Positions 8,978 through 19,789 of a DNA stretch of 64,000 nucleotides are shown here, one piece after another. Position numbers and translations under genes: made by a program. The first letter of the stretch is position 1. Every line of letters starts with the position of its first letter. Location of the stretch: contig BMUX01000001.1 in the NCBI GenBank assembly GCA_014650415.1, positions 769,266-833,265 on the forward strand, given 5' to 3'. This DNA is from Streptomyces spiroverticillatus (GTDB lineage Bacteria > Actinomycetota > Actinomycetes > Streptomycetales > Streptomycetaceae). The notes beneath the pieces were generated by a model. It was not told where the DNA came from, did not search any database, and worked only from the letters and a program-made list of their open reading frames with translations.

Positions 8978-10216
8978 ATGCCCGAGCAGTCCCCGCTCAC
9001 GTCAGCGCTCGACGTCGCCGAAGGCGATCCCTTCGGCCCGCACAATCTCCCCTACGGCGTGTTCTCCACCGCGGACGCGCCGGAGCGCCGCCGCGTCGGT
9101 GTCCGTATCGGAAACCACGTGCTGGACGCGGGCGCCGCGGCACTCGCGCTCGGCTCCCCGTACGCCCAGCTCCTCGCCCAGCCCTCGCTGAACCCGCTGC
9201 TGGCGGCGGGCCGCACCGCCTGGCGCGACGTGCGGCGCGCGCTCACCGCGTGGGTCACGAGTCCGGCGCACCGCGAGGACATAGAGCCGCTGCTGCACCC
9301 GCTGGGCGCGGTGACCCTGCACCTTCCGTACGAGGTCGCCGACTACGTCGACTTCTACGCGAGCGAGCACCACGCGACGAACGTCGGCCGGATCTTCCGC
9401 CCGGACGGCGACGCGCTGACCCCCAACTGGAAGCACCTGCCGATCGGTTACCACGGCCGGTCCGGCACCGTTGTGGTCTCCGGGACGGACGTGGTACGCC
9501 CGTCGGGCCAGCGCAAGACCCCGGCGGACGCGGCCCCCGTCTTCGGCCCGTCGGTGAAGCTGGACATCGAGGCGGAGGTCGGCTTCGTCGTCGGCACGCC
9601 GTCGGAGCTGGGGAAGCCGGTCGGCCTCGCGGAGTTCCGCGACCACGTCTTCGGTCTCTCGCTGCTCAACGACTGGTCGGCGCGCGACCTCCAGGCCTGG
9701 GAGTACGTCCCGCTCGGCCCCTTCCTCGGGAAGTCCTTCGCGACGTCGGTCTCGGCGTGGGTGACTCCGCTGGAGGCCCTGGAGGAGGCGCGGGTGGCGC
9801 TGCCGGCGCGGGACGTGCCGGTACTCCCCTACCTGGACGACTCCGACGAGGAGGAGGCCGGCGGCCTCGACCTGCGGATTTCGTTCTCCATCAACGGTGT
9901 TGTCGTCTCCGAGCCGCCCTTCTCGACCATGTACTGGTCGGCGGCGCAGATGCTGGCGCACATGACGGTCAACGGGGCATCGCTGCGGACGGGCGACCTG
10001 TACGGGTCCGGAACCGTCAGCGGCGCGGAGACCGGCCAGCGGGGCTCCCTCCTGGAGCTGACCTGGAACGGCACCGAGCCCATCGAACTGCCCACCGGCA
10101 AGCGGACGTTCCTGGAGGACGGCGACGAGGTCACGCTCACGGCGTGGGCGCCGGGGCCGGACGGCACGAAGGTCGGCCTCGGCGAGGTGTCCGGGCGGAT
10201 CGTGGGGCGGGGCTGA
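8978..10216 (+). CDS. fahA: fumarylacetoacetase
   Basis: Last enzyme of tyrosine/homogentisate catabolism: hydrolyses 4-fumarylacetoacetate to fumarate and acetoacetate. The 412 residues match full-length FAH with an N-terminal SH3-like domain (about 15-110) and a C-terminal beta-roll catalytic domain. Visible signatures are DFYASEHHATNVGRIFR (catalytic His and metal ligands) and NDWSARDLQAWEYVPLGPFLGKS. ATG at 8978 follows GCGAGG. No other homogentisate-pathway gene lies beside it. The roughly 215-bp upstream region is shared with the divergent ATP-grasp gene; I see no convincing promoter or operator in it. Confidence 0.95.
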   Translation: MPEQSPLTSALDVAEGDPFGPHNLPYGVFSTADAPERRRVGVRIGNHVLDAGAAALALGSPYAQLLAQPSLNPLLAAGRTAWRDVRRALTAWVTSPAHREDIEPLLHPLGAVTLHLPYEVADYVDFYASEHHATNVGRIFRPDGDALTPNWKHLPIGYHGRSGTVVVSGTDVVRPSGQRKTPADAAPVFGPSVKLDIEAEVGFVVGTPSELGKPVGLAEFRDHVFGLSLLNDWSARDLQAWEYVPLGPFLGKSFATSVSAWVTPLEALEEARVALPARDVPVLPYLDDSDEEEAGGLDLRISFSINGVVVSEPPFSTMYWSAAQMLAHMTVNGASLRTGDLYGSGTVSGAETGQRGSLLELTWNGTEPIELPTGKRTFLEDGDEVTLTAWAPGPDGTKVGLGEVSGRIVGRG

Positions 10217-10282
10217 ACGGGGTGCGGGAGGGGAATCCTGGTCCTGGGCACACCCCTCTTGCGGTCCTTGGAGGCTGACGCC

Positions 10283-10954
10283 GTGAACACACCCCCTCCC
10301 CGCCTCTCCCTCGCGGAGGAACTGCTCCTGCTCGGACTGCATCCGCAGCGGGGGTCCACCCGGCTCATGGGCAGTTACGTCGAGTACGGCGTCGCCGGCG
10401 CCGTACTCGCCGAACTCGCCCTGGCGGGCTGCGTCGTGGAGGAGCGGGGCCGGGTGCGGGTCCGCAACCCGATCCCGCCGGCGGGTCTCGACCCTGTCGC
10501 GGTGGAGGCGCTGGAGCGGCTGGCCGCCGTGCCGGGGAAGGGGCGCCGGGACGGGGTCCGCACCTCGCACTTCGTCCGGCGCTCCCGGCACACCGTCATG
10601 GGCCGCTGCCTGGACCGCCTCGTCGAACGGGGCGTGCTGCGCCGGGAGTCGAAGAAGGTCCTGGGCCTCTTCCCGGTCGTCCGCCACCCGGCGGCGGGCG
10701 AGGACTTCTCGCCGGTCCTCCGCCACCGCCTCGCCGTCGCCTCTGCCTCAGGCTTCCCCGACCCGCACGACCGCCTCCTGGGCGCGCTCCTGTACGCGAC
10801 CGGGTTGGTTGCCCGCCACTTCCCGGGGCGGGAGGGCCGTGCGCTGCGGTCCCAGACCCGGGACTTCTGCCGCCAGGAGTGGACCGCGAGGGCCGTCCGC
10901 AAGGCGGTCCAGAGCGACCAGGCGGCCAGCAACGGGGGGTCCGGGGGCGGTTGA
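10283..10954 (+). CDS. GPP34 family (Golgi phosphoprotein 3-like) protein
   Basis: Bacterial member of the GPP34 fold, 223 residues. The start PRLSLAEELLLLGLHPQRG and the segment VEYGVAGAVLAELAL are the typical opening of this family, whose eukaryotic members bind phosphatidylinositol-4-phosphate at the Golgi. Actinobacteria carry many paralogues whose roles are largely unknown; membrane-surface binding is plausible. GTG at 10283 has GGAGG at 10270-10274, eight bases upstream. It sits 66 bases after fahA on the same strand, so co-transcription is possible. Arginine-rich surface stretches (FVRRSRH, RRESKKV) are compatible with contact to acidic lipids. Confidence 0.8.
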   Translation: MNTPPPRLSLAEELLLLGLHPQRGSTRLMGSYVEYGVAGAVLAELALAGCVVEERGRVRVRNPIPPAGLDPVAVEALERLAAVPGKGRRDGVRTSHFVRRSRHTVMGRCLDRLVERGVLRRESKKVLGLFPVVRHPAAGEDFSPVLRHRLAVASASGFPDPHDRLLGALLYATGLVARHFPGREGRALRSQTRDFCRQEWTARAVRKAVQSDQAASNGGSGGG

Positions 10955-11025
10955 CCCCGGACTCGCTCCGGTGGGGCCCTCCTGTGCCGCACCCGGCACC
11001 CCGGTTGCCTGCGGCGCCCGCCCCG

Positions 11026-11148
11026 GTCCCGCCCCTTCACCTAAACCCGCGGGGCTGAGTGGCGTCTGTGCGGGTGCGTCGTGGTCCCGGTCCCGTGCGG
11101 GTGCGTCGTGGCTGGTCGCGCAGTTCCCCGCGCCCCTGGATGGATGCC
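11026..11148. repeat. dispersed intergenic repeat B, copy 1
   Basis: One of three copies in this window. It begins with GCCCCTTCACCTAAACCCGC and ends with CGCGCAGTTCCCCGCGCCCC. The centre holds a direct duplication of a GTGCGGGTGCGTCGTGG unit, so this copy is longer than the others. It lies between the convergent GPP34 and recQ genes. The other copies are at 56488-56595 (same orientation) and 62621-62729 (inverted). Confidence 0.75.
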
Positions 11149-11203
11149 CTTCGGGCACCATCCCCCCGCCTGGCGGCGAAGCCGCCCCCCTCCCCTCTCC
11201 CCC

Positions 11204-11320
11204 GCCCCCTTGGGCGGCGGGGCCGCCCCCCGGGGGGCGGGACGGGCGGGCAAGGGGGCGGTACGCCCGATCCGGGCCCGCCCCGGTTCCGGCCCCTGCC
11301 CGCACGCCCGGTACCGGCCA
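11204..11320. repeat. dispersed GC-rich intergenic repeat A, copy 1
   Basis: Runs from CCCCTTGGGCGGCGGGGCC through GCAAGGGGGCGGTACGCCCGA to a CCGGCCCCTGCCCGCACG tail. It contains a strong inverted repeat, GGCCGCCCC with GGGGGGCGG. Inverted copies are at 32795-32904 and 34980-35135, and a fragment at 56334-56365. All are between genes. Together with repeat B it fills the 384-bp gap between GPP34 and recQ. Confidence 0.7.
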
Positions 11321-11338
11321 GGCCCCGGCCGCCCCCGC

Positions 11339-13396
11339 TCAGTCCTCCGGCGGCGGCTCCATCGCCCAGTCCGGCTCCGGCTCCGCGTCCCAGTCCCACT
11401 CGGGTTCCGCCGAGCGGGCCGGAGCGGGGGCCTGGGCCGCAGCCACCGGAGCGGGGGCCGGGACCGGCAAGGCGGGTGCCGGAGTTCCACCCAGGCCCGC
11501 CAGGACCCCCAGCACCCCCTCCCCGAACGTCGCCAGCTTCTTCTCGCCGACCCCGCCGATCTCCCCCAGCTCCGCGAGCGACGAAGGCCTCCGCACCGCG
11601 ATCTCCTGGAGCGTCGCGTTGTTGAAGACCACGTACGGCGGCATCCCCAACTCCTTCGCCTGCTCCGTCCGCCAAGACCGAAGGGCCTCGAAGACCGGGG
11701 CGGCGTCCGTCGGCAGGTCCGCCACCGCAGCAGCCGACTTGGCCTTCCTCTCGGACCGCTCGGCCCGCGCCACCGCCACCTTCTTCGGCTCCTTGCGCAG
11801 CCGCACCTCCCGCTCGCCGCCCAGGACCGAGCCGCTGGTCTCCGTCAGGACGAGCGTGCCGTACTCGCCCTCCACCGCCAGCAGCCCCTGCGCCAGCAAC
11901 TGCCGCACCACACCACGCCATTCGGACTCGGCCAGGTCCTGGCCCACCCCGAACACCGACAGCTGGTCGTGGTCGAACTGGATGACCTTCGCCGTCTTCT
12001 TCCCGAGCAGGATGTCCACGATCTGCCCGGCCCCGAACTTCTGCCTGCGCTGCTGCTTGAGCCGCCACACCGTGGACAGCACCTTCTGCGCGGGCACCGT
12101 CCCGTCGAGGGTCTCCGGCGGGGTCAGGCAGTTGTCGCAGTTGCCGCACTTCTCCGGCGCGCCCTCCTGCCCGAAGTAGGCGAGGAGCTGGCCGCGCCGG
12201 CAGTCCGCCGTCTCGCAGAGCGCCAGCATCGCGTCCAGATGGGAGGCGGCCCGGCGGCGGAACGCCTCGTCGCCCTCGCCGCTCTGGATCATCTTCCGCT
12301 GCTGGACGACGTCCTGGAGTCCGTACGCCATCCACGCCGTGGACGGGGCCCCGTCACGGCCCGCACGACCGGTCTCCTGGTAGTAGCCCTCGACCGACTT
12401 CGGCAGGTCCAGGTGCGCGACGAAGCGCACGTCCGGCTTGTCGATACCCATGCCGAAGGCGATGGTCGCCACGACCACCAGGCCCTCCTCGCGCAGGAAG
12501 CGGGCCTGGTTGCGGGCGCGCGTGCCCCCGTCCAGCCCCGCGTGGTACGGGACCGCTTCGATGCCCTGCTTGCAGAGGAAGTCCGCCGTCGCCTCCACCG
12601 ACTTCCGCGACAGGCAGTAGACGATGCCCGCGTCCCCCGCGTGCTCCTCGCGGAGGAAGGACAGGAGCTGCTTCTTCGGGTCGACCTTCGGGACGATCCG
12701 GTACTGGATGTTCGGCCGGTCGAAGCTCGCCACGAAGTGCTTCGCGTTCGGCATGCCGAGGCGGGCGGTGATCTCCTTGTGGGTCGCCGCCGTCGCCGTC
12801 GCCGTCAGCGCGATGCGCGGTACGTCCGGCCAGCGCTCGCCCAGGACCGACAGGGCCAGGTAGTCGGGCCGGAAGTCGTGGCCCCAGGAGGCCACACAGT
12901 GCGCCTCGTCGATCGCGAAGACGGAGATCTTGCCCCGGGACAGCAGCGAGAGCGTCGAGTCCAGGCGCAGCCGCTCCGGCGCCAGGTAGATCACGTCCAG
13001 CTCGCCCGCCAGGAACTCCGCCTCGACCGTGCGCCGCTCGTCGAAGTCCTGGGTCGAGTTCATGAACCCGGCCTTCACGCCGAGTGCCCGCAGCGCGTCG
13101 ACCTGGTCCTGCATCAGGGCGATCAGCGGCGAGATCACCACGCCCGTGCCCGGCCTGACCAGGGAGGGGATCTGGTAGCAGAGGGACTTTCCGCCGCCGG
13201 TCGGCATGAGGACGACCGCGTCTCCGCCGCCCACCACCTGGTCGATGATCGCCGCCTGCTCGCCCCGGAACGCGTCGTACCCGAAGATCCGGTGGAGCGT
13301 GCGCAGCGCGTCACTCTCCGCGATCTCCGGTGCCGACTGCGTCCCGTCCGTGCCGTCCACGTCCACCATCCCGCTCGCCCCACTCATCACGTTCAT
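11339..13396 (-). CDS. recQ: ATP-dependent DNA helicase RecQ
   Basis: 3'-5' helicase of superfamily 2, about 685 residues, unwinding DNA in repair and recombination restart. Walker A MPTGGGKS lies at 64-71 and the DEAH box [16 protein letters not shown] near 160. The helicase C domain has [10 protein letters not shown], followed by a RecQ-type zinc domain (CETADC ... CGNCDNC), a winged helix, and an HRDC-like domain near the end. The C-terminus is Pro/Ala-rich and very acidic ([11 protein letters not shown]). I chose ATG at 13396 because GGGGGAA precedes it; the open frame extends 39 codons further without homology. It lies downstream of the nuo operon on the same strand but behind that operon's terminator. 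Confidence 0.93.
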   Translation of the reverse strand: MNVMSGASGMVDVDGTDGTQSAPEIAESDALRTLHRIFGYDAFRGEQAAIIDQVVGGGDAVVLMPTGGGKSLCYQIPSLVRPGTGVVISPLIALMQDQVDALRALGVKAGFMNSTQDFDERRTVEAEFLAGELDVIYLAPERLRLDSTLSLLSRGKISVFAIDEAHCVASWGHDFRPDYLALSVLGERWPDVPRIALTATATAATHKEITARLGMPNAKHFVASFDRPNIQYRIVPKVDPKKQLLSFLREEHAGDAGIVYCLSRKSVEATADFLCKQGIEAVPYHAGLDGGTRARNQARFLREEGLVVVATIAFGMGIDKPDVRFVAHLDLPKSVEGYYQETGRAGRDGAPSTAWMAYGLQDVVQQRKMIQSGEGDEAFRRRAASHLDAMLALCETADCRRGQLLAYFGQEGAPEKCGNCDNCLTPPETLDGTVPAQKVLSTVWRLKQQRRQKFGAGQIVDILLGKKTAKVIQFDHDQLSVFGVGQDLAESEWRGVVRQLLAQGLLAVEGEYGTLVLTETSGSVLGGEREVRLRKEPKKVAVARAERSERKAKSAAAVADLPTDAAPVFEALRSWRTEQAKELGMPPYVVFNNATLQEIAVRRPSSLAELGEIGGVGEKKLATFGEGVLGVLAGLGGTPAPALPVPAPAPVAAAQAPAPARSAEPEWDWDAEPEPDWAMEPPPED

Positions 13397-13470
13397 CGCA
13401 CCGTTCCCCCATTTCCGTATCGCCACCTCCCACCACGGTAGGGGCACGCACTGACAACCGGGACCAAAAG

Positions 13471-13509
13471 CCGCCGCCCGGCACCCCTCGAAGGGATGCC
13501 GGGCGGCGG
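13471..13509 (-). terminator. terminator of the nuo operon
   Basis: Thirteen perfect pairs (CCGCCGCCCGGCA with TGCCGGGCGGCGG) plus inner pairs around a short loop. It lies 20 bases past the nuoN stop and 75 bases before the recQ start, so it separates the two transcripts. Confidence 0.8.
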
Positions 13510-13528
13510 TCACGGACCGTAACAGCGG

Positions 13529-15193
13529 TTACCTGACGAAGATGCCCGCCTGGTTGGCCAGGTCGAGGAAGTACTGCGGGGCGACGCCGAGCACCAGCGT
13601 CACCGCCACACCCACTCCGATCGCGGTCGTCGTCAGCACCGAGGGCACGGCGACCGTGGGGCCGTCCGCCTTCGGTTCGCTGAAGAACATCAGGACGATG
13701 ACCCGGATGTAGAAGAAGGCGGCGACCGCCGAGGACAGCACACCCACCACGACCAGGACGCCCGCGCCGCCTTCCGCCGCCGCCTTGAAGACCGCGAACT
13801 TGCCCGCGAACCCGGAGGTCAGCGGAATGCCCGCGAAGGCGAGGAGGAACACCGCGAAGACGGCCGCGACCAGCGGGGAGCGCCGGCCCAGGCCCGCCCA
13901 CTTCGACAGGTGCGTCGCCTCGCCGCCCGCGTCGCGCACCAGCGTGACCACGGCGAACGCGCCGATCGTCACGAAGGAGTAGGCGAGCAGGTAGAAGAGG
14001 ACCGACGAGATGCCGTCGGGGGTGGCCGCGATGACACCGGCGAGGATGAACCCGCCGTGCGCGATCGAGGAGTATGCGAGGAGCCGCTTGATGTCGGTCT
14101 GGGTGATCGCGACGATCGCACCGCCCAGCATGGTGACGATGGCGACGCCCCACATCACCGGCCGCCAGTCCCAGGTGAGGCCCGGGAGGACCACGTACAG
14201 GAGACGGAGCAGCGCACCGAAGGCGGCGACCTTGGTGGCGGCGGCCATGAAGCCGGTGACCGGGGTCGGGGCGCCCTGGTAGACGTCCGGGGTCCACATG
14301 TGGAACGGGACCGCGCCGACCTTGAAGAGCAGGCCCATCAGGATCAGCGCCATGCCGATGAGCAGCAGCGCGTCGTTGCCCATGGTCCCGGCGAGCGCCG
14401 GGGAGATCTGCTGGGTCGTGCCGTCGACCACGTCGGCGATCTTCGCGTACGAGACGGAACCGGCGTACCCGTAGATCAGCGCGATGCCGAACAGCAGGAA
14501 CGCCGAGGAGAACGCGCCGAGCAGGAAGTACTTCACGGCCGCCTCCTGCGACATCAGCCGCTTGCGGCGGGCGACGGCGCACAGGAGGTAGAGCGGGAGC
14601 GAGAAGACTTCCAGCGCGATGAACAGCGTCAGCAGGTCGTTGGCCGCCGGGAAGGCGAGCAGACCGGCGATCGCGAACAGGGCGAGCGGGAAGACCTCGG
14701 TGGTGGTGAAGCCCGCCTTGACCGCGGCCTTCTCGGCGTCGCTGCCGGGCACGGCCGCCGCGTCCGCCGCGAAGGAGTCCACGCGGTTGCCGTGCGCCTC
14801 CGGGTCGAGCTTGCGCTCGGCGAAGGTGAAGACGGCCACCAGCGAGGCCAGCAGGATCGTGCCCTGGAGGAACAGTGCCGGGCCGTCGACCGCGATCGCG
14901 CCCATGGCCGCGATGTGCGCCTTGGTGGTGCCGAACCCGCTGGCCGCGAGCCCGACGATGGCCGCGAACGCGGCGGCGATGGCCACCACGGACAGGAACA
15001 GCTGGGCGTAGTAGCGGCCCTTGCGCGGGACGAACGCCTCGACCAGCACCGCAAGGACCGCGGCACCGACAATGATCAGGATCGGCGAGAGCTGGGCGTA
15101 CTCGATGGTCGGGGCCTGGAACTTCAGCCCGCCGCCGGGAGGAGTGTCCGCCGCCAGAGTCGTCCACAGGCTGTGGACGGATACGGTGCTCAC
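13529..15193 (-). CDS. nuoN: NADH-quinone oxidoreductase subunit N
   Basis: Membrane antiporter-like subunit of complex I, 554 residues with about 14 transmembrane helices; it forms one of the proton channels of the membrane arm. Conserved features are the charged residues in transmembrane segments and the signature VGAVPFHMWTPDVYQGAPTPVTGF around residues 270-295. GTG at 15193 overlaps the nuoM stop by four bases (GTGA), implying translational coupling. It is the last gene of the operon and is followed by the hairpin at 13471-13509. Confidence 0.97.
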   Translation of the reverse strand: MSTVSVHSLWTTLAADTPPGGGLKFQAPTIEYAQLSPILIIVGAAVLAVLVEAFVPRKGRYYAQLFLSVVAIAAAFAAIVGLAASGFGTTKAHIAAMGAIAVDGPALFLQGTILLASLVAVFTFAERKLDPEAHGNRVDSFAADAAAVPGSDAEKAAVKAGFTTTEVFPLALFAIAGLLAFPAANDLLTLFIALEVFSLPLYLLCAVARRKRLMSQEAAVKYFLLGAFSSAFLLFGIALIYGYAGSVSYAKIADVVDGTTQQISPALAGTMGNDALLLIGMALILMGLLFKVGAVPFHMWTPDVYQGAPTPVTGFMAAATKVAAFGALLRLLYVVLPGLTWDWRPVMWGVAIVTMLGGAIVAITQTDIKRLLAYSSIAHGGFILAGVIAATPDGISSVLFYLLAYSFVTIGAFAVVTLVRDAGGEATHLSKWAGLGRRSPLVAAVFAVFLLAFAGIPLTSGFAGKFAVFKAAAEGGAGVLVVVGVLSSAVAAFFYIRVIVLMFFSEPKADGPTVAVPSVLTTTAIGVGVAVTLVLGVAPQYFLDLANQAGIFVR

Positions 15194-16764
15194 TTCGCGG
15201 CCTCCACTTCAGGCTTGGGGTCCTGCTTGTTCACGTCGTGCATGGTGTGGGTGACCGCCGGGTTGACGATGTCGGTCAGCGGCTTCGGGAAGACGCCGAG
15301 CCCGATCAGCAGCACGATCAGCGGGACCACCACGGTCAGCTCGCGGGCCTTGAGGTCCTTCATCCCGCTGACCTCGGCCTTCACCGGGCCGGTCATCGTG
15401 CGCTGGTAGAGCACGAGGACGTACAGCGCGGCGAGGACGATGCCGGAGGTCGCGATGATGCCGACCACCGGGTACGCGGCGAACACGCCGACCAGGACCA
15501 GGAATTCACTGACGAACGGCGCGAGCCCCGGCAGCGACAGCGTCGCCAGGCCGCCGATCAGGAAGGTGCCGGCGAGCACCGGGGCCACCTTCTGCACCCC
15601 GCCGTAGTCCGCGATGAGCCGCGAGCCGCGCCGGGAGATCAGGAAGCCCGCGACCAGCATCAGCGCGGCGGTCGAGATGCCGTGGTTGACCATGTACAGC
15701 GTCGCGCCGGACTGGCCCTGGCTGGTCATCGCGAAGATGCCGAGGATGATGAAGCCGAAGTGCGAGATGGACGCGTACGCCACCAGGCGCTTGATGTCGC
15801 GCTGGCCGACGGCGAGCAGCGCCCCGTACACGATGCTGATCAGTGCGAGGACGAGGATCGCGGGCGTCGCCCACTTGCTGGCCTCCGGAAAGAGCTGGAG
15901 GCAGAAGCGCAGCATCGCGAAGGTGCCGACCTTGTCGACGACCGCGGTGATGAGGACGGCGACCGGTGCGGTGGCCTCCCCCATCGCGTTCGGCAGCCAG
16001 GTGTGCAGCGGCCACAGCGGGGCCTTCACCGCGAAGGCGAAGAAGAAGCCGAGGAAGAGGAGGCGTTCGACGTTGGTCGACATCTCCAGGCCGCCGTTGG
16101 CGCGGAGCTCCGCGATCTCCGAGAGGGAGAAGGTGCCGGTGACCGTGTAGAGGCCGATCACCGCGGCGAGCATGATGAGCCCGCCGACCAGGTTGTAGAG
16201 CAGGAACTTCACGGCCGCGTAAGACCGTTGGGTCGCCGCCGCCTCGTCCGTGCCGCTGTGGGCGCGGTCGCCGAAGCCGCCGATGAGGAAGTACATCGGG
16301 ATGAGCATGGCTTCGAAGAAGATGTAGAAGAGGAAGACGTCGGTGGCCTCGAAGGAGATGATCACCATCGCCTCGACCATCAGGATCAGCGCGAAGAAGC
16401 CCTGGGTGGGCCGCCACCGCTTGTTGTCCTTGGTTTCGAGGGGGTCGGCGTCCTTCCAGCCGGCGACGATCACGAACGGGATCAGCAGCGCGGTCAGCGC
16501 GATGAGCGCGACCCCGATGCCGTCGACGCCCAGTTCGTAGTGGACGCCGAAGTCCTTGATCCAGGTGTGGGACTCGGTGAGCTGGTACCGGTCGCCGTTG
16601 GGCTCGAACCGTACGAGCACGACGGCGGCCAGCACCAGCGTGCCGAGCGAGAACAGCAGCGCCAGCCACTTGGCGGCCGTGCGACGGGCGGCCGGCACGG
16701 CGGCGGTGAGGATGGCACCGGCCGCCGGGAGGACCGCCGTCGCGGTGAGCAGGGGAAAGGACAT
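15190..16764 (-). CDS. nuoM: NADH-quinone oxidoreductase subunit M
   Basis: Second antiporter-like proton-pumping subunit of complex I, 524 residues with many transmembrane helices. Family signatures include the glutamate-bearing segment LILMVEAMVIISFEATDVFLFYIFFEAMLIPMYFLIG and FLGFFFAFAVKAPLWPLHTWLPNA (key lysine and histidine). ATG at 16764 (MSFPLLTATAVLP) is taken because it lies just five bases after the nuoL stop; the frame is open much further upstream only as a shadow of nuoL. A C-terminal tail (QDPKPEVEAAK) is hydrophilic. Confidence 0.96.
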   Translation of the reverse strand: MSFPLLTATAVLPAAGAILTAAVPAARRTAAKWLALLFSLGTLVLAAVVLVRFEPNGDRYQLTESHTWIKDFGVHYELGVDGIGVALIALTALLIPFVIVAGWKDADPLETKDNKRWRPTQGFFALILMVEAMVIISFEATDVFLFYIFFEAMLIPMYFLIGGFGDRAHSGTDEAAATQRSYAAVKFLLYNLVGGLIMLAAVIGLYTVTGTFSLSEIAELRANGGLEMSTNVERLLFLGFFFAFAVKAPLWPLHTWLPNAMGEATAPVAVLITAVVDKVGTFAMLRFCLQLFPEASKWATPAILVLALISIVYGALLAVGQRDIKRLVAYASISHFGFIILGIFAMTSQGQSGATLYMVNHGISTAALMLVAGFLISRRGSRLIADYGGVQKVAPVLAGTFLIGGLATLSLPGLAPFVSEFLVLVGVFAAYPVVGIIATSGIVLAALYVLVLYQRTMTGPVKAEVSGMKDLKARELTVVVPLIVLLIGLGVFPKPLTDIVNPAVTHTMHDVNKQDPKPEVEAAK

Positions 16765-16769
16765 CGTGA

Positions 16770-18665
16770 TCAGACCGCCCTCATCAGCAGGGTCGCGGCG
16801 ATGAGGATCGCCGTACCGCCGAACATCGAGACCGCGTACGAGCGGGCGTAGCCGTTCTGGAGCTTGCGCAGCCGGCCCGAGAGCCCGCCGACGGCGGCGG
16901 CGGTGCCGTTGACCACGCCGTCGACGCCCTTGTGGTCGAGGTAGACCAGCGAGCGGGTGAGGTGCTCGCCGCCGCGGACCAGGACCACGTGGTTGAAGTC
17001 GTCCTGGAGGAGGTCGCGGCGGGCGGCCCGGGTGAGCAGCGAGCCACGCGGGGCGACGACCGGGATCGGCTTGCGGCCGTACTGGAGGTACGCGGCGGCC
17101 ACACCGAGCAGCAGGACCGCGATCGTCGCGCCCGTGATGACGGGAATCGAGATCGGGGGGTGCGGGTGCTCGAACTTCGTCACCGGCTCCAGCCAGTTGA
17201 CGAACCGGTCGCCGATGCCGAAGAAGCCACCGGCGAAGACCGACCCGAAGGCCAGCACGATCATCGGGATCGTCATGGACGACGGAGACTCGTGCGGGTG
17301 CGGCTCGTTGCCGTCCGCGTCGGGCTGCCAGCGCTTCTCGCCGAAGAAGGTCATCAGCATCACGCGCGTCATGTAGAACGCGGTGAGTCCGGCGCCCAGC
17401 AGGGTGGCCGCGCCCAGGATCCAGCCCTGGGTGCCGCCCGCGGCGAACGCCGCCTCGATGATCTTGTCCTTGGAGAAGAAGCCGGACAGGCCCGGGAAGC
17501 CGATGAGCGCCAGGTAGCCGAGGCCGAAGGTGATGAAGGTGACCGGCATGTACTTCCGCAGGCCGCCGTACTTGCGCATGTCGACCTCGTCGTTCATGCC
17601 GTGCATCACGGAGCCCGCACCGAGGAAGAGCCCGGCCTTGAAGAAGCCGTGCGTCACCAGGTGCATGATCGCGAAGGCGTAGCCGATCGGGCCGAGTCCG
17701 GCCGCGAGGATCATGTAGCCGATCTGCGACATGGTCGATCCGGCGAGGGCCTTCTTGATGTCGTCCTTGGCACAACCGACGATCGCACCGAAGAGGAGCG
17801 TGACCGCGCCGACGACGGTGACCACCAACTGGGCGGTGGGCGCGGCGTCGAAGATGGCTCCGGAGCGGACGATCAGGTAGACACCGGCGGTGACCATGGT
17901 CGCCGCGTGGATGAGGGCCGAGACCGGGGTCGGGCCCTCCATCGCGTCGCCGAGCCAGGACTGGAGCGGCACCTGCGCCGACTTGCCGCACGCGGCGAGC
18001 AGCAGCATCAGGCCGATCGCGGTGAGCTTGCCCTCACCGGTGTCGCCCGTGGCCTCCAGCACCGGCCCGAAGGCGAAGGTCCCGAAGGTGGTGAACATCA
18101 GCATGATCGCGATCGAGAGGCCGATGTCGCCCACCCGGTTGACCAGGAACGCCTTCTTGGCCGCCGTCGCCGCGCTGGGCTTGTGCTGCCAGAACCCGAT
18201 GAGCAGGTACGAGGCGAGACCGACGCCCTCCCAGCCGAAGTACAGCAGGAGGTAGTTGTCGGCGAGGACCAGCAGCAGCATCGCCGCGAGGAAGAGGTTC
18301 AGGTAGCCGAAGAAGCGCCGGCGGCGCTCGTCGTGCTCCATGTACCCGATGGAGTAGACGTGGATCAGGGTGCCCACGCCGGTGATCAGCAGGACGAAGG
18401 TCATCGACAGCTGGTCGAGCTGGAAGGCGATGTCCGCCTGGAAGGACTCGACGGGCACCCAGCTGAACAGCTTCTGGTGCAGGGCGCGGTCGTCGGCGCC
18501 CTTGCCGATCATGTCGACGAAGAGCACGGCGCCGATCAGGAAGGAACCGGCGGCGAGGACGGTGCCCAGCCAGTGGCCGATTCGGTCCAACCGGCGGCCG
18601 CCGCACAGCAGTACGGCCGCTCCGAGCAGTGGCGCTGCGACGAGCAGCGCGATCAGGTTCTCCAC
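16770..18665 (-). CDS. nuoL: NADH-quinone oxidoreductase subunit L
   Basis: Largest antiporter-like subunit, 631 residues, at the distal end of the membrane arm; family members carry the long lateral helix that braces the proton channels. Signatures include [22 protein letters not shown] and [37 protein letters not shown]. The start is GTG at 18665, 15 bases after nuoK. A roughly 55-residue C-terminal stretch after the [19 protein letters not shown] turn ends in a last transmembrane helix, as normal for NuoL. Confidence 0.97.
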   Translation of the reverse strand: MENLIALLVAAPLLGAAVLLCGGRRLDRIGHWLGTVLAAGSFLIGAVLFVDMIGKGADDRALHQKLFSWVPVESFQADIAFQLDQLSMTFVLLITGVGTLIHVYSIGYMEHDERRRRFFGYLNLFLAAMLLLVLADNYLLLYFGWEGVGLASYLLIGFWQHKPSAATAAKKAFLVNRVGDIGLSIAIMLMFTTFGTFAFGPVLEATGDTGEGKLTAIGLMLLLAACGKSAQVPLQSWLGDAMEGPTPVSALIHAATMVTAGVYLIVRSGAIFDAAPTAQLVVTVVGAVTLLFGAIVGCAKDDIKKALAGSTMSQIGYMILAAGLGPIGYAFAIMHLVTHGFFKAGLFLGAGSVMHGMNDEVDMRKYGGLRKYMPVTFITFGLGYLALIGFPGLSGFFSKDKIIEAAFAAGGTQGWILGAATLLGAGLTAFYMTRVMLMTFFGEKRWQPDADGNEPHPHESPSSMTIPMIVLAFGSVFAGGFFGIGDRFVNWLEPVTKFEHPHPPISIPVITGATIAVLLLGVAAAYLQYGRKPIPVVAPRGSLLTRAARRDLLQDDFNHVVLVRGGEHLTRSLVYLDHKGVDGVVNGTAAAVGGLSGRLRKLQNGYARSYAVSMFGGTAILIAATLLMRAV

Positions 18666-18680
18666 GATTCTTTGCGCCCC

Positions 18681-18980
18681 TTACAGCTTCATCAGGCTGG
18701 CGTCGTCGACCGAGGCCGAGTGACGGGACCGGAACAGCGACACGATGATCGCCAGGCCGACCACGACCTCGGCGGCGGCGACGACCATCGTGAAGAAGGC
18801 GATGATCTGGCCGTCGAGATTGCCGTGCATCCGGGAGAACGTGACGAGTGCCAGGTTGCAGGCGTTGAGCATCAGCTCGACGCACATGAACACGACGATG
18901 GCGTTGCGCCGGATCAGGACCCCTGCCGCACCGATGGTGAACAACAGCGAGGCGAGATAGAGGTAGTTGACCGGATTCAC
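18681..18980 (-). CDS. nuoK: NADH-quinone oxidoreductase subunit K
   Basis: Small membrane subunit of complex I, 99 residues with three transmembrane helices. The conserved membrane glutamates in [14 protein letters not shown] and in the third helix ([11 protein letters not shown]) are present; these form part of the central proton path. It overlaps the nuoJ stop by four bases. Length is exactly normal for the family. Confidence 0.97.
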   Translation of the reverse strand: MNPVNYLYLASLLFTIGAAGVLIRRNAIVVFMCVELMLNACNLALVTFSRMHGNLDGQIIAFFTMVVAAAEVVVGLAIIVSLFRSRHSASVDDASLMKL

Positions 18981-19789
18981 TTCGCAGCCTCCTCTTCCCG
19001 GTCGCGACCGAGCCGCTCCTCGGAGCGCTGCTCCAGCGCCTTGAGGTCGTTGAGCGCCTCGGTCGACACGTCGCGGATCTGGCCGCGCTCGCGCAGCGTC
19101 TGCATGACGGTCAGCTCGGACGGGGTGCCGTCGGGGAGCAGACCGGCGATGTCCACCGCGTTGTGCCGGGCGTAGACGCCGGGGGCGGGCAGCGGCGGGA
19201 GGTGCTTGCCCTCGCGCACGCGCTGCTCGGACAGTTCACGCTGGGTCTTGGCGCGCTCGGTGCGCTCGCGGTTGGTGAGGACCATCGCGCCGACCGTGGC
19301 GGTGATGAGCAGGGCGCCGGTGATCTCGAAGGCGAAGACGTAGTCCGTGAAGATCAGCTTGGCGAGGCCCTGGACGTTCCCGGCGGCGTTCGCCTGGCCG
19401 AGTCCGTTGAACTCCTTGATCCCGGCGTTGCCGATGCCCGCGATGAGCAGGATCCCGAAGCCGATGCCGCAGCCGGCGGCCAGCCAGCGCTGGCCCTTCA
19501 GCGTCTCCTTGAGGGAGTCCGCCGCCGTGACACCGACCAGCATGACCACGAAGAGGAACAGCATCATGATCGCGCCGGTGTAGACGACGATCTGGACGAT
19601 GCCCAGGAAGTACGCCCCGTTGGCGAGGTAGAAGACCGCCAGGATGATCATAGTCCCGGCGAGACACAGCGCACTGTGCACGGCCTTCTTCATCAGGATC
19701 GTGGACAGCGCGCCGACGACGGCGACCGTCCCCAGGATCCAGAACTGGACGGCCTCACCGGTGGAGGCGGCAGCGGCGAGGGCGCTCAC
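18977..19789 (-). CDS. nuoJ: NADH-quinone oxidoreductase subunit J
   Basis: Membrane subunit of complex I, 270 residues with five transmembrane helices near the N-terminus, including the conserved [20 protein letters not shown] helix. The last third (from about residue 175) is a charged, probably cytoplasmic extension ([23 protein letters not shown]) usual in actinobacterial NuoJ. GTG at 19789 overlaps the nuoI stop by four bases; a longer upstream frame is a nuoI shadow. Confidence 0.96.
   Translation of the reverse strand: MSALAAAASTGEAVQFWILGTVAVVGALSTILMKKAVHSALCLAGTMIILAVFYLANGAYFLGIVQIVVYTGAIMMLFLFVVMLVGVTAADSLKETLKGQRWLAAGCGIGFGILLIAGIGNAGIKEFNGLGQANAAGNVQGLAKLIFTDYVFAFEITGALLITATVGAMVLTNRERTERAKTQRELSEQRVREGKHLPPLPAPGVYARHNAVDIAGLLPDGTPSELTVMQTLRERGQIRDVSTEALNDLKALEQRSEERLGRDREEEAAK

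Noticed and set aside
13910..19175. Long plus-strand open frames opposite nuoN, nuoM and nuoL
   Set aside because: Composition dominated by Arg, Asp, Glu and Gly without motifs; antisense to conserved complex I genes.
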